Part shown: piece after piece, positions 22,617 through 34,770 of the stretch | Numbering within the stretch: the stretch's first letter is position 1 | Layout: every line of letters starts with the position of its first letter | Source of the DNA: Climacteris rufus | Lineage: Eukaryota > Chordata > Aves > Passeriformes > Climacteridae | Length of the DNA: 64,000 nt | Reading direction: 5' to 3' | Assembly (NCBI GenBank): GCA_013398175.1 | Contig: VZRZ01000586.1 | Span: 2,136,327 to 2,200,326, forward strand | Position numbers and translations under genes: made by a program | The notes under the pieces: model-generated | The model's database searches: none | Seen by the model: only the letters and a program-made list of their open reading frames with translations | Told to the model about the DNA's origin: nothing

Positions 22617-25600
22617 AATTATATTCACCAAAACCATCTCAAAAGATCTTTAATATGCCGAGGACATCTGTGGTCAGATACATGGAAAATGTCAAGAGTG
22701 TCTTGACACTAACACTTCTGCCAGAGATAAGTGATGGAAGAAGTGAGGAAACCCAGTATATTGCAGCGAGTTCATTTATTTCCAGGCTTGGAATAAACTG
22801 GAGCTTTTCATCTTTATGAGTAACTGGCTGCTGGCAACCAGTTTAAAGATGATGGGTCAAGAGTGCCCTAGAATCAAATCTCATATGCAAGTGCAATCTC
22901 ATTAAAACAGCTCAGCAGACCCAATGTGTATCAGATCGTTTCTACAGAGCAAGGATGAAGGTAGTATTTTCTTGACTCTTCTTTAATGTCTTCAGCATTG
23001 ATTGCATCCTGCCTGTGGTAGAAAAACAGACTCAGCTGAGCAAAGAGCTATCACAGTACCTCTGAAACCACTAAAATGCCAGCTAGGCTGGCAAGCCTAG
23101 CTAACATAACTTCTGGTATGAGAAAGAATCCATCACATAAGCAAAGATGAGGCATGTCACTGCTCAGAGACAGATGGGATCCATTTCTCCACAGACTGTG
23201 AAAGCCCTTTTTCAACAATATTTGATTGAGAACACTTAATTGTTAGTGCATCCGACAAGATGGATGGTGACCTAGTAGCAGTCTCCCACTCCATCCCTGC
23301 TGCCAGCTCAGCAGGTGAAGTTGCAGCAGGACCACTCTAAGGAGAGAGGGCACATGTGGGTCCAGCTTGCAGAGCTGTGGAGCAACACAGCTGTAGATTG
23401 CAGGGCTACTCTCTCCCCCTACATCCAGACACGGAGCAGGATGCTGCTGACTCAGGGATCCAGAAGCTTCTTTGGATGGCTTAGCTGATGTTTGTATTCT
23501 AAATCTCTCTGCATCAGCCCATTGCCCACACAGCAAGGCAGCAATAAATGACCATAGTAAAAATGATGAGCCAATAATCCATCCTGTCCCTGTGTCCTGT
23601 CTCACAAGTAGAACTGGAGAAAGAACCTGATGGGAGAGCATGGTCACAGGCATGCAGCTGCACATGGCACAGGAACAGACACACTCACCAGTGTGCACTG
23701 AGGCTGTCCCAGTGATGGGGTCAATGGGTAATGACATTGCTCCCAGAGTAGACCAAGTTAGTCAAAGATCAGACAAAGCCCTGATCTTCCATCTAATACA
23801 TAGTCATTTAAAGAGTGTTTCTGTGTGGATTTGGAAATTACTGCAATGAGCTGAATTTTGAGAAAGGACACTGTGAAATGACTCTTTTAGAATACTTTAT
23901 TGGTCAGGTTTTTATAATAGCACCCAGAAGAGTTATTAAATACAGAACTAAATACAGATTATTCAAAAAGAAGTTTGGCCCGTGATCAATAAAGACTATC
24001 AGTTAACTTTAAACAAAGGCTGATTTATGTAATTGTTAGCATGGCTTGTGCAATGCTCCAAACAAATGAATAAAAATTGGCATCCAGCTGCCTTTTAAAT
24101 CCATGCCCCAGACAGGAGACAGACACAGGGGATTTTGTGATTTGATCATGCAGAAGAATAGTCAGCTTTTGGCAATTGGATGATATGGTGTTGATAATGT
24201 GCACTATTTGTTGGATGTTTGAGATGTCCAGGGAGGGAAGAGTTTCCATGTAATTTAGAATATGTATTGAACTGGTATTAGAGAAAATACGTAGGAGAAA
24301 CAAGACCAGCAAAGAGCACAAACAGAAAAACATCCTGAGAAGGAATCTGGGCTTTCCATTTTAGAGCAGATTAAAAGTGCTTGTGCTCTATCAATTGAGA
24401 GTCTGTAGAGAGAGATTGTAAAAGATGTGGAACACAGATTTGTTTCCAACACAGATTTATTTGGAGCCATCCTTATCATATAAAAGGTCTGTAAGCACAT
24501 TTAGTGTGTAACTTCAGAAACCCCATTACATAAACCCAGATGTGCAGTGCAGTGGTACCCTTCTCCTTTCCAAGGCAGCATTGTTCACCTTGGATAATCC
24601 ACCACTACACACCTGAGTATCTCTGAAGATTTGATTGCCCTTTGTGGCTACTCTAAGGTACAGCAGTTGTAAAAAGCACTCAGAAAAGCTGCTGCAGCAG
24701 TGGCCCCTACAGGGTCTACGCTATCAGCCATCCCCCACTGTGGAAAGGAATGGTGTGTGAGGATGGGAAGTGGGAAAGAGAAGGGGTTTTGTGTGCTTTA
24801 AACCACTGCCACTGCAACATCTCTGTAGCAGCAGGGGAGTGATGCACTGCTGCCTGAAATGAAACTTGGAGACCTGGGCAGAAAAAGGTGAGAAAATGCT
24901 TGAGCACTTAATGAAAGACATAAGGAATTGGGGCATCTTCAAGGAGTTTGTCTCAATTAATGTAAGGAATTAAGACATTGCATATCTTCCCTTTGAATTC
25001 TTCATTAATTGCAATGACCAATGTCCATAGCAATAAGCTGGCAGGTGAGGTAATACAGATGCAAAAATGCGTGTATTTTGAATCATACCTTATAAACACA
25101 ATCAGATAAGACAATCAGAGAAATTCTGAGTTCAAATTACTTTGGTTACAGAGACTTTCACCTCAGATGGATTTAATTCTCTTCACAGTAGCTTCTGTGG
25201 GGCTGTCCTTGGGATTTGTGCTGTAAAGAGTGATGATGATACCGAAATGTTTCAGTTATTGCTGAGCAGTGCTTACACAGTATCAAGGCCTTTTCTGCTC
25301 CTCACCCCACCAGTGAAGAGGCTGGGGGGCCACAAGAAGTTGGGAGGGGACACATCCAGGGCAGTTGCTCACAATTGACCACAGGGGTATCCTATCCCAT
25401 GTACCTTCATGCTCAGCATGACAGGCTGGGGGAAGAAGGAAGAAGGAAGGGATGTTCAGAGTGATGACATTTGTCTTCCCAAGTCACCAGTGTGTGTGTT
25501 GGAGCCCTGCTGTCCTGAGGGTAACAGAACACGTTCCTGCCCATGGGAAGCAGTGAATTAATTGTTTTGCTTAGCTCGAGTGTGCAGCTTTTGCCTTCCC

Positions 25601-26920
25601 TATTAAACTGTCTGTATCTTAACCCAGGAGTTCACTCACTTTCACTTTTCCTGTTCTCTCACACATCCTGTTTGTGGACGGAATGAGCAAGTGGCTGTAT
25701 GGGTCTGAGTTAACAGCTGGGGTTAAACCATGACATCCTTCTTCACAAGGACTGTCTCAGAAGGGGAGAAAATTGGGTGAGGCCTTATGACACCTCTGTG
25801 CCTATCAAAATGTAATTGAGATTGTATCACAAGTCGGACACTCTACAGTGGATGAATCCAAAGAATTTCATGCAGAAGAAAGATAAGTCAAACTGTGTTG
25901 AAGCCCCACATGGACTTTGGAAGTATAGAGCTTGACACAGTGTCTATGCTAGAGCAGCTTGTGAAGAATTGTATTCCCTCCCTGCCACATGAGTAGCACT
26001 GACAAGATACCTTTTCTTTACTCTGGCATTGGCTTCCCATTCTGACTTTCCTACTTTACACATTTAAGTGAAATTTCCCTCTCAATAGGAAATCAGCAGA
26101 AAACTTCTTAGCAGCTGGAAAAAGTAATAAAAGAAGGGCACTAGAAAATTTGAATTTATGGAAGAATAAACTCTCCTTGAATCTACCTGTTAACAAAAAC
26201 TGAGCTTGCAACAGCCTTCACATCCTGTTCCTGCAACTGAAGTAGGGCACAGATAATACAATAACAGCCAGACAAAGTATGGAAATTCTAGTTCAGAAAA
26301 GCGTTTCACATTTTGGAGTTTGACTTTATTTTAGGCTGGATAAAAGCCCAAAAATTCAGATTTCTTCTGAATAAAATTCCAAAGCATTTTCCAGGCTGTT
26401 TGGTTTTAATATAATATACTTTTTTGCAAAGTGTTCCAAAACACAATGAAAGTTGAATTGTTTCCATTTTAAACAGTTCCTGTGTACTCTGTTCCCTTTA
26501 TAAACCCTTTTGTTGCCAATTGCATGTTTCAGAGTGATGTTATTCCATTAAGCAAGCTATAAGCAGATCTTCTGACTCTCCTGTCATTGCTCCAGATTAC
26601 CCCAAACTGTAATTCTCTGCATTTGGAGGGGGGTGGGGGGGACGTATTAATTCTTACATTTATTGTAATATTTAAGAAGTATCTTTTTTTAGTAAATCTG
26701 AGTATAGTGTATTTGAACATTCTGGATGGCTGAAACAGAAACACATAATTTGTATTTCTGCCACACAAAGAAGCTGCTGCCTTGACAGCTCCAGAGGCAG
26801 GAGAATGAGAACTGCCACTGGATGCTCCCAGTTGAGCTCAGGGCATCCAGTTCCCAACCAGAAATAAAGGAGCAAATTCCCACCAGAGCCGCAAGAGCTC
26901 CACATGGTGCAGAGGCTTTT
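22617..26920. other. Unique noncoding stretch
   Basis: No named gene or mobile element is recognisable. The segment includes the longest gap-free open frame of the window (23243-23737, minus, 164 codons) and a 102-codon ATG frame (24025-24333, minus) with a hydrophobic start. Both are treated as findings, not as genes. A G-rich run lies at 26625-26641. The rest is AT-rich single-copy sequence. Confidence 0.5.
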
Positions 26921-27040
26921 GGACCCTCTCCATGCCACAGCAGACATCAGTTCCATAGACACTGAGGTGTAATGCTGAACAATGTGCAGCTGGTAGGAAT
27001 AATTCAAGGGCAATTTAGCAAATTAGGTTAATGATTCACA
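26921..27040. repeat. Local duplication, copy A (120 bp)
   Basis: This 120-bp block is repeated at 28143-28262 in the same orientation with no indels and six mismatches by eye (about 95% identity). The blocks are about 1.2 kb apart. Similarity falls off sharply at the right edge, after 'taatgattcaca'. To the left there are faint traces of further similarity. Nothing in it resembles CR1 or the LTRs of this window. It is either a recent local duplication or two copies of a short repeat I do not recognise. Confidence 0.9.
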
Positions 27041-28142
27041 TGAATTCATTCACAGTGGTTGTTGCAGCTGGAGGGCCAGAACAGGGATCCCAGGCCAGCG
27101 AACAGCTAAAGTGGGATGGTGCTTTGCAAAGGAATCCACTGACTTCAGAGGGCTCACACAGGCAAGCAGAGATACACGAGCAGCCACGTTTGGCAGGACT
27201 TGCATCATGAAAATATCTGTTTCTAGTACAGTGTGGACATCTTCCCACTTGCCAATGTGGTTAGATTTGTGGGTGTTTCATCATTCACACCTTTGAGATT
27301 TGGCTTGAGAATAGGAAATAAATTCACCGCTGAAAGTATTTCAAAACTATAAAACAGCTGTTCATCAAATCAAAGCAGGTATATCCCATTTCTAATTAAA
27401 ATGTGCCTTGCCTTGCCTTTAGATAGGGAATGTTCTAAATGACTAAAGAGCGCAGGTCCAGTACCACCTCCTGTTCCCAGCAGCATGGCCAGCCGAGGCA
27501 GGAGCGGCTGATTGCTGGATGCAAACCTTCTGTTACCAGAACATTTCCCCACATTATAATGGTAAGCATGTAATCTACTTAGGGAGCTCAATGATCTCAT
27601 ACAGGATTTTAGATGGGCTGGGCTGTAGAAAGACTATGACCCAGCAAAGTGTTTGCTTTCACTCGTCTGATGGATTACGCGTTCCTGTGAGGTAATCCAG
27701 TTTGAGTAAAATCCAGCTGGCTCAAGTCTCTGCCCCACTAATTAATTCAGTTAATATGTAAAATGAGTAAGGTGTGATGGAGTAATGTTAGGAAGACAAA
27801 AGAAGAAAAAAAAGAGGTTCAAACCAGTGCTAACAGAACTGCTAAATAACACTCACCCAGTGAGTTTGTGGAACTCACTCACTTTTACAAAATTGCCCAG
27901 ATTTTAAATAAATGTTTTTCCTGAGAACTTAGACTTTGGCAGGAAAGGGCACCATCTTGTCACTGGTCACATCTGTTCCCACTGCACACCTTAGTAAATG
28001 GAAGAAAATTAGTCAGTTTGTAGTAGTTGTTCCCAGAGAGCAGCTGGGCTGTACTGGCTAGCAGGAAGCCCAGGGGCCAGCCCCACTTTTGCTCTGCACA
28101 GTCACACTTGTCTGCCCCTCCTAGCAGGGCACACAGGAGGCT
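27041..28142. other. Unique spacer between duplicated blocks
   Basis: Single-copy sequence with no gene visible. 27650-27760 has a cluster of homeodomain-like words ('ctaattaattcagttaatat' near 27738) and keeps CpGs ('gattacgcgttcc' near 27673). This is suggestive of a regulatory element but untested. Confidence 0.45.
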
Positions 28143-28262
28143 GGACCCCCTCCATGCCACAGCAGACATCAGTTCCTTAGACACTGAGGTGTAATGCTGA
28201 ACAATGTGCAGCTGGTAGGAATTATTCAAGGGCAATTTAGCAATTCAGGCTAATGATTCACA
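28143..28262. repeat. Local duplication, copy B (120 bp)
   Basis: Second copy of the block at 26921-27040, same orientation and exactly the same length. The six differences by eye include the 'gaattatt' and 'ttccttag' variants. The minus strand is open in the corresponding frame in both copies, but the shared part is only about 33 codons and no function can be assigned. Confidence 0.9.
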
Positions 28263-28894
28263 CTATACTATCCTGCTGTTTTTCAACCCTGAATGATGTT
28301 CTGTTTCCCCCATTACTCTGCAAATCAAAAGTAAGAATAATTTTGCATCATTATTTGTACTGAAGGAAGAGCTATGCTGGGAAGAAACAAATTTTTAAAA
28401 ATATAAGGTCTCAAGCTTTGGTTTGCAAGCCCACCCCTTTTCAAATCTAAGTTCACTACCTCAGAGAGACAATTCCACAGTATGGCAAGCTGAGCTGGAG
28501 GTTGCCTGAAATAACTGAGGTGAATAACTATGTACCTGAACTTCCAGCACCCCTCCAGGGCTTAGGTGTTTGTTCCAGGATTCATTTCTAATTCTGTAAT
28601 TGCTAAAGAAACAAGAACTCTTCTGAGGTAAAGCATTTCTTGCAGAACTAAGTTTTTATGTGGGGAGATTTGCTTCCAAGCAGCATGTGGGTTGACAACC
28701 GGACCTTGCACAGGAAATTTTGCCCTTCCAACAAAGAATTCAGTAGGAGATAAGAAAAATTGTTTTGGCATTCTTATTCTTGAGGTTATTGAATATTTCC
28801 CTTTTGAAAAGAGGAAATTTAGAAAAATCAAATTAAATGTATACCAGTATGTTACACATTATACACAGGACTGGAAGGAATTCTAGGTAAGTTT
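28263..28894. other. Unique noncoding stretch
   Basis: AT-rich sequence without recognisable genes or repeats. A pair of overlapping short frames on opposite strands (28562-28886) has no recognisable product. Confidence 0.5.
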
Positions 28895-29729
28895 TCCAAT
28901 GGCTTGGAGGGCAGAGAGGCCCTGCCGAGACACCTTGACTGGTTAGAGGACTGGACAATCACCAACCATATGAAGTTCAACAAGGGAAAGTGTTGGATTC
29001 TGCACCTGGGATGGGGCAACCCTGGTTGTACACAGACTGGGGAATGAGAGGCTGGAAAGAACTGCCATGGAAGGGGACCTGGGGATCCTGGTCAATGTCA
29101 AGTTGAACTTGAGCTAGCTGTACCCTGGCAGCCAGGAGGGACAACCTGTCCTGGTGGGCATGAGGCCCAGCATCACCAGCTGGGCAAGGGAGGGGATTGT
29201 CCTGCTCTGCTCTGCACTGGAGCTGCCTCACCTCAAGTCCTGGGGTCAGTTTTGGGTGCCACAATATAAGAAAGACATTAAACTATCAGGAGTAAGTCCA
29301 GAGGAGTGCCATGAGGATGGTGAAGGGTCTGGAAGGGAAATTTTATGGGGAGTGGCTGAGGTCACTTGGCTTGGTCTGCCTGGAGGAGACTGAGGGGAGA
29401 CCTCATTGCAGTTACAACTTCCTTGTGAGGGGAAGCAAAGTGGCAGACACTGATCATTTCACCCTCATGACCAGTGCCAGGACTCAAGCGAATGGCCTGA
29501 AGTTGTGTTAGGGGAGGTTGAGGTTGAATATCTGGAAATAGTTCTTCCCCCACAGAATGGTTGGGAACTGGAAGCAGTCACAGCACCCAGCCTGCCAAAG
29601 TTCAAGAAGTGTTTGGACAAGGCTCTCAGTCACATGGTGTGATTCTTGGTGTGTCCTGTATAAGGCCAGGTGATAGAATTGATGGCCCTTGAGGGTCTGT
29701 TCCCACACAGCATATTTTATGATTCTAAG
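28895..29729 (+). mobile_element. CR1 LINE, 3' end of ORF2 and 3' UTR, second copy of the 1-856 type
   Basis: This CR1 copy on the plus strand aligns along nearly its full length with 1-856. The ORF2 C-terminal block is better kept here: 'atgaagttcaacaagggaaa' near 28971 and 'ttctgcacctgggatggggc' near 28997. Downstream come 'gaggagactgaggggagacc' near 29383, 'caagaagtgtttggacaagg' near 29603, and the tail 'cagcatattttatgattcta' at 29709-29728. The left edge is approximate, where similarity to 1-856 and to CR1 in general ends. The frame is broken. Confidence 0.94.
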
Positions 29730-32700
29730 ACATTTTACTGAATAAGAAATAAGGACAGCACAGTCAGTTGTTACACTTAGTTGAGAACAGTTGCTTGTCT
29801 TCAATCAAGTAGCTGCAACCCTTATTCAGTAAGTTCTCCTACTGACTTCCAAAAAGGGAATCCTACAGTTTCTTCTCTGCTGATACTGAAGCAAAGTATA
29901 AGTATGTGAGAGCCAGGTCCCTGCTACTGTTACACAGGTATCCAGCTGGACCTGGTGACATTTCACAGGGCCTTTAGCAGGAGACCTGTCTGAATCTGGC
30001 TCAGTGGAAGCAGACACAGATTGCTGTCTGTGACTCACACATCCTTACACACATCTTGTGTGATCCACAGGAAAGTGGAAGCTCCCAGGAAAAAAAAACC
30101 TTTATCATCAAGTAGAAGTTACAAGATCCAGCCAATGTGTAAGTGAGAAAGAGTATAATCTCCTAGTAATTTTTTTTGAGGTGTGTACTTAAATTCCCAT
30201 CTTTATTAAGCCAGTTAGGTTATGGATCACAAAATGATGCAGCAGAGCTACATGATGAGGGGTTAACACGACTTGATTAGCATGAATCAGATCTATACTT
30301 TCAGGGTAATAGATATTAAGAAAGCATTTGCTGAAGGTAAGGTAACCCAAACCACATGGTTTTTCTCTTACAGACTCCACGTTCATTGCCATTTCCACAA
30401 AAATCTGCAGACAAAACCTTATTTTATATTCATGTTTGACCTGCAACAAGAAGAGCTGGGCCCACGTTAAGCCTTGCAAATGATCTTTTGCAACCCAACA
30501 AATTCCTAATCTTCTCAGATTTACCAAAGTCATTATTCAAAAATATATTCAAGAAAACATGAGGTTTATCACAGAAGAGCATAGAAAAAAGGAGGCTTCT
30601 CTAGGCTGATCATTTTAGTTAAGGAAGAATTGTTAACCATTTCCTTTCTATTAATCTGTGCAAAACCAATGTTTTCTTTTTTAAGCATTCTGTAAGTTGC
30701 AAGAAATTTGCTGTTTGCTTTAAATGGTAGAAAGCAGCTTTTAGCACCAAAACAGTGCACAAGTCAAACTCTCACTCTAAATTGAGCAATTGCAAGAGGA
30801 GGGGACACCTGTGGGAATTCAGGTACTCATCCCTTGCTGGTAAAGGAGGGACTTGTTCCCAGGGTGTAGCAGGGTCTGATCTAATTAATACCTCTGATAT
30901 ACTTGAATAACTTATTGTTCCCTTGTAAATTATGATCTTTGCTTTCTGGAGACTAGATTCACTGAGGACTGAGATTACTGCATCCTGATATCCATGGTTA
31001 GACTTCCTCCCCCTGCTGTTACCAGTCTGGCCCATCTGAATTCACCTTTCCTCCATCACAGCTCCTGGCACAGTCCTACTGCTCTGTGCAGAGCAAATTA
31101 TACAGCTGCAACTGCCAGCTCAACACCCTAGATTTAGCCTGCCAAGCATACCTGGCAGTGAAGGGAAAACAGCTCTGATTAAAATCAAGTCATCACTCAC
31201 CTCATCCTGCCTCACTTTCCTCCTTAAATTGTCTCTGCACCAAAGATGACAAAATATTGGCAGGTGGCATGCATAATTCATCAAATTTATTCTTCAGTCC
31301 GATTCTGTACATCTACAGTACCAAAATGAAGATAGAACCATAATATATGCTGAAACTATACCGCCTCCACCTAGCCACAACAAAATCACAGTGATTACTT
31401 GGTTTTGATTGCCTTGGTTACTCACAAAAATGGGCTCAAACTTGAACAGACCATAATCACATCTACTGCCTACTCTGACTTGTGCCCTTCCAACTGTTCA
31501 CTTCATGTGATTTCAGAGGACGAAAAAAGACCTTTCACTCTTTATTATTGGTTTGTACAGAGCCATTTACAAGGCACTGGTACAGTCTGAGCAAAAAGAG
31601 ATTAATTAACAGGCTCAGAACATGGCCATGAACAAAATAGCAGTGTGGTTTTGGAAACGCTGTCAATAAGGAAAAAACACAAGCAATCAAGCAAAACCTT
31701 TTCCTGCTGTGAGGCATTTATTCACATTGCAAAAATACCAGGGTCTTGAATTCATTATACAAGATGCTTCCCATTGACAGCCAAACTGAGAAGGCTGTGC
31801 TTTCAACTTGATCATGGGGGAGTGAGAGTGACAGAGGTCTTCGGTGGTCCAATCACTCCCATTTATGCCTTGTGTTTTAAGGAGAAATGGATGGAGAACA
31901 AAGCACAGCTGAGAGGATTGTCCCAAGATCTAGTAGTCTGCAGAGTCTGTGGAAAAAAGACTGTAACAGCACAGCCAGCACGTGTACCATGAGACTGTAC
32001 ATATCACCACATTTTTTCTGTTTTCTGAATTCCCATGTTGTACTATTAGATTCACACTTAAGAATTTTAAGAAGGGAATATAGGATGTCCTATATAGGTA
32101 AATAAGATGTGAATGAAACCCAAAATAAAGGTATTTTTACCACAATACAGATAAAACAATTTTGAAATTCAAATTTTATAGTCCTCAAATCTGTTTTTTT
32201 CTACTACAAACACTGAAATAGGTACCTATAAAGACTCTGAACTGGAAACTTCCCTTGTAACTATTCTTTTTAATTGGACATAGGTTTGCTAGAAATAGTA
32301 TTAAATACCAATAAGAATGAAGAGCAGGGACCCAAGAAGCCTGATATTAATAAATCTCTGCTACATAGTATACATATCTTTGCCTAGATACAGTCTACTG
32401 TAAGATAATACCGCTTTGTCCATGTTTTTAATGCCTTAAGAGTGAGACTTGTGCTATTTGCTCACCAAGTTATTTATTACACATCATAATAATTCTTAGC
32501 GGTATGGAAAATATTTGTGTGTACCTGCAAAGACTTTCATTTGTTGCAATACTCGATAAAACTTTCCAAGATACAATGTAACTCTGTTACTTCAATAGGA
32601 ATGTGAGAAAAAGTTACTTAGTAGAGCTTCACAGACTTAAAAAACTTCAAAAGAATACTTGGAGTTGAAGACAAAAAAGGTGAAAAGTACAATATATCAT

Positions 32701-34239
32701 TAACTATAAGAATCCTATGTTTTATTAAAATGACCTTCCAAAGAGATTAAAAGATTGATCTAAAAGCCAATATAACTAATATCAAAGTAATATTACTGGT
32801 TCATAATTAAGGAAAGAACTGGCATACTCAGTAGATTCACATTCAGCCAGGCAATACCAGCATGCTGTGTCACTTCCCTTTAGTAACAGCCTCATTACTC
32901 TCTTCACCGGTTAGTTACACAAAAAACCCCTCCCATCTTCCATACAAAAGAAGCCAACTCTAAAGATAGACTTGGCATGAGACTTGGCTATCTTTAGATA
33001 TCTAAAGATAGGCTTTTTTTTTTTTTTTTNAATTTTTATTTTCTATTGTAGTTCTGGGTAAGGTCTGACTTATCACATCAAGTATATGAACTTTTTTTGT
33101 TATTGAAAGAACTCTTAACTCCTTGTTTGCCTCCTCCATCATATTTACTAAACCTTCATGAATAATAGATGTTCAGTAAAAAAAATTGTGTGTGTGACTA
33201 ACTTGGCTGAAAGCATCTGTATAGTAATCTTACTAGACATACTAAAAGGTTTAGATAATTGCAGAGTTGGCTTGAGATTGAGAACTAAAAAATTAGTCAT
33301 AGATTTATGAAAATACTCCACCACCCTTAGGGAAAACACAGAAAAAGCACATGATTTTTCTTTAAAAGATTTTCTATCCCTGCCCTTTTCTTACACAAGA
33401 CTACATTGTTTTTAGTGTCAGGACTAGTCTTCTTAGTTCCTATACCGTATATTTTTTCCTGAATATCATTCATTATTTCCCTTGTGACCTTGATCTTTCT
33501 GGACCTGGCATTTCATGTCCTTTTCAGTCCATCATTCCTGTGTACATTATATCCATGGCAGTTCTTCAGTTTATGACCTTCAGGTATGAGCTGAAGGGCA
33601 GCCTCAAGTCAACTTCAGTCCCCCAGGTATTAATTTATTAAAATATGTGCTTGCAAGTTAAAACTGTCAAAACCTTCTGAACATTTTACTGGAGAAAATT
33701 TGGCAAAGAGTAGTAGCAGTGCAACTTGCTGCTGCTTCCGGGTACAAGGACTGCCCCTTGCACAAGTTGCCCCTTTCACTTGTGGACACAACTCTTTGCA
33801 GCTGGCCACAGAAGCAGAGCCTGAGCTGGGGCAAGGAAGCCCTGCAGGACAGCATGCACTGCCTAGCACAGCAGACAAGATGTGGCTGCTCTTCATTCCC
33901 TCTTCAAGGACCTCACATTTACAATGACTTCTTTTACACTGAAGTTGAAAGTGGTGGTCATGGGGAGAAATTCTGTCACAAGGAGAGAGAGAGAGAGAGA
34001 AAAAACCCACCAGAAGGTATGACTAACACCAATTTAAAAGTATAAGATACATACAATATTTTTATTTTGTATATATATAATTTTCATAAGCACAATTAAA
34101 TGGGGTGGGTGTTTTTTCACTTCAGCGTCTAACAGGCTTATGCATAAGACAGCAAACATCCTTATCTCTCAAACAGGTTAAAAATATTGTAGACTTACTT
34201 TTTGAGAGTGTTTTCTATAAGCAACAGCTGAGACTAGTA
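29730..34239. other. Unique AT-rich noncoding stretch
   Basis: 4.5 kb without a recognisable gene or mobile element. It contains a 24-bp perfect palindrome (32988-33011) followed by a T run and a single undetermined base at 33030. There is also a short GA microsatellite near 33984-34000. The open frame at 33630-34010 (minus, 126 codons) is probably compositional. Confidence 0.5.
32988..33011. repeat. 24-bp perfect palindrome
   Basis: The 24 bases centred between 32999 and 33000 read the same on both strands (arm 'ctatctttagat'). A third partial arm, 'taaagatag', lies upstream at about 32961-32969. It sits next to a direct repeat of 'agacttggc' (about 32968 and 32980). The palindrome is followed by a T run at 33014-33029 that ends in an N. 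The structure could fold into a hairpin; its origin is unknown. Confidence 0.95.
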
Positions 34240-34770
34240 GACATCACTGGCAGTCATCCTGTCCAATCCCTTGTTCTAGGCAGGGTCACATTGAGTATGT
34301 TGCCCAGTGCCCTGTCCAGCCAGGCTTTGACTATCTCCAAAAATGGAGACTCCACAACCTCTCTCAGCAACTTGTTACAGTGTTTGACCACCTTCAGGTT
34401 AAAAGAGTTATTTTCTTGTGTTTAAATGGAAATTCATGTATTTCAGTTCCTGCCTGTTCCCACTTGTCTTTTACTGAACGGCACTGAGAAGAGCCTAGCT
34501 CCATCTTCTTGATTCTCTGATCAGATTTTTATACACATTCACAAAATCCCTCTTGAGTCTTCTCCAGACTGAATAGCCCCAGCTCTGTCAGCCTTGCCCT
34601 GTTCATCAGATGTTCTAATTTTTTCAGAGCATTATCAGAGCATTTTCATAATAACTTTCATGGCCCTTTGCTGGACTCCTTCCTGTATGTAGGTGCATGT
34701 TTTTCTTGTACTCAGCGGCTCCAAGGTAGTCACAGAACTCCAGATGTGACCTCTTAGGAAATTCTGGCTT
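34240..34770 (-). mobile_element. CR1 LINE, old and diverged, minus strand
   Basis: This is an older CR1 copy in reverse orientation. Blocks in order: 'catcctgtccaatcccttgt' near 34255, 'ggagactccacaacctctct' near 34345, 'cagattttta' and 'acacattcacaaaatccctc' near 34523-34552, 'cctttgctggactccttcct' near 34664, and 'agaactccagatgtgacctc' near 34734. There is an internal duplication of 'agagcatt' text near 34626-34645 and more divergence than in other copies, so it is probably the oldest of the longer fragments. The tail is lost and both edges are approximate. Confidence 0.88.

Noticed and set aside
33630..34045. Open frames of 62-126 codons on both strands
   Set aside because: Stacked frames on both strands in a GC-rich patch, with no recognisable product.
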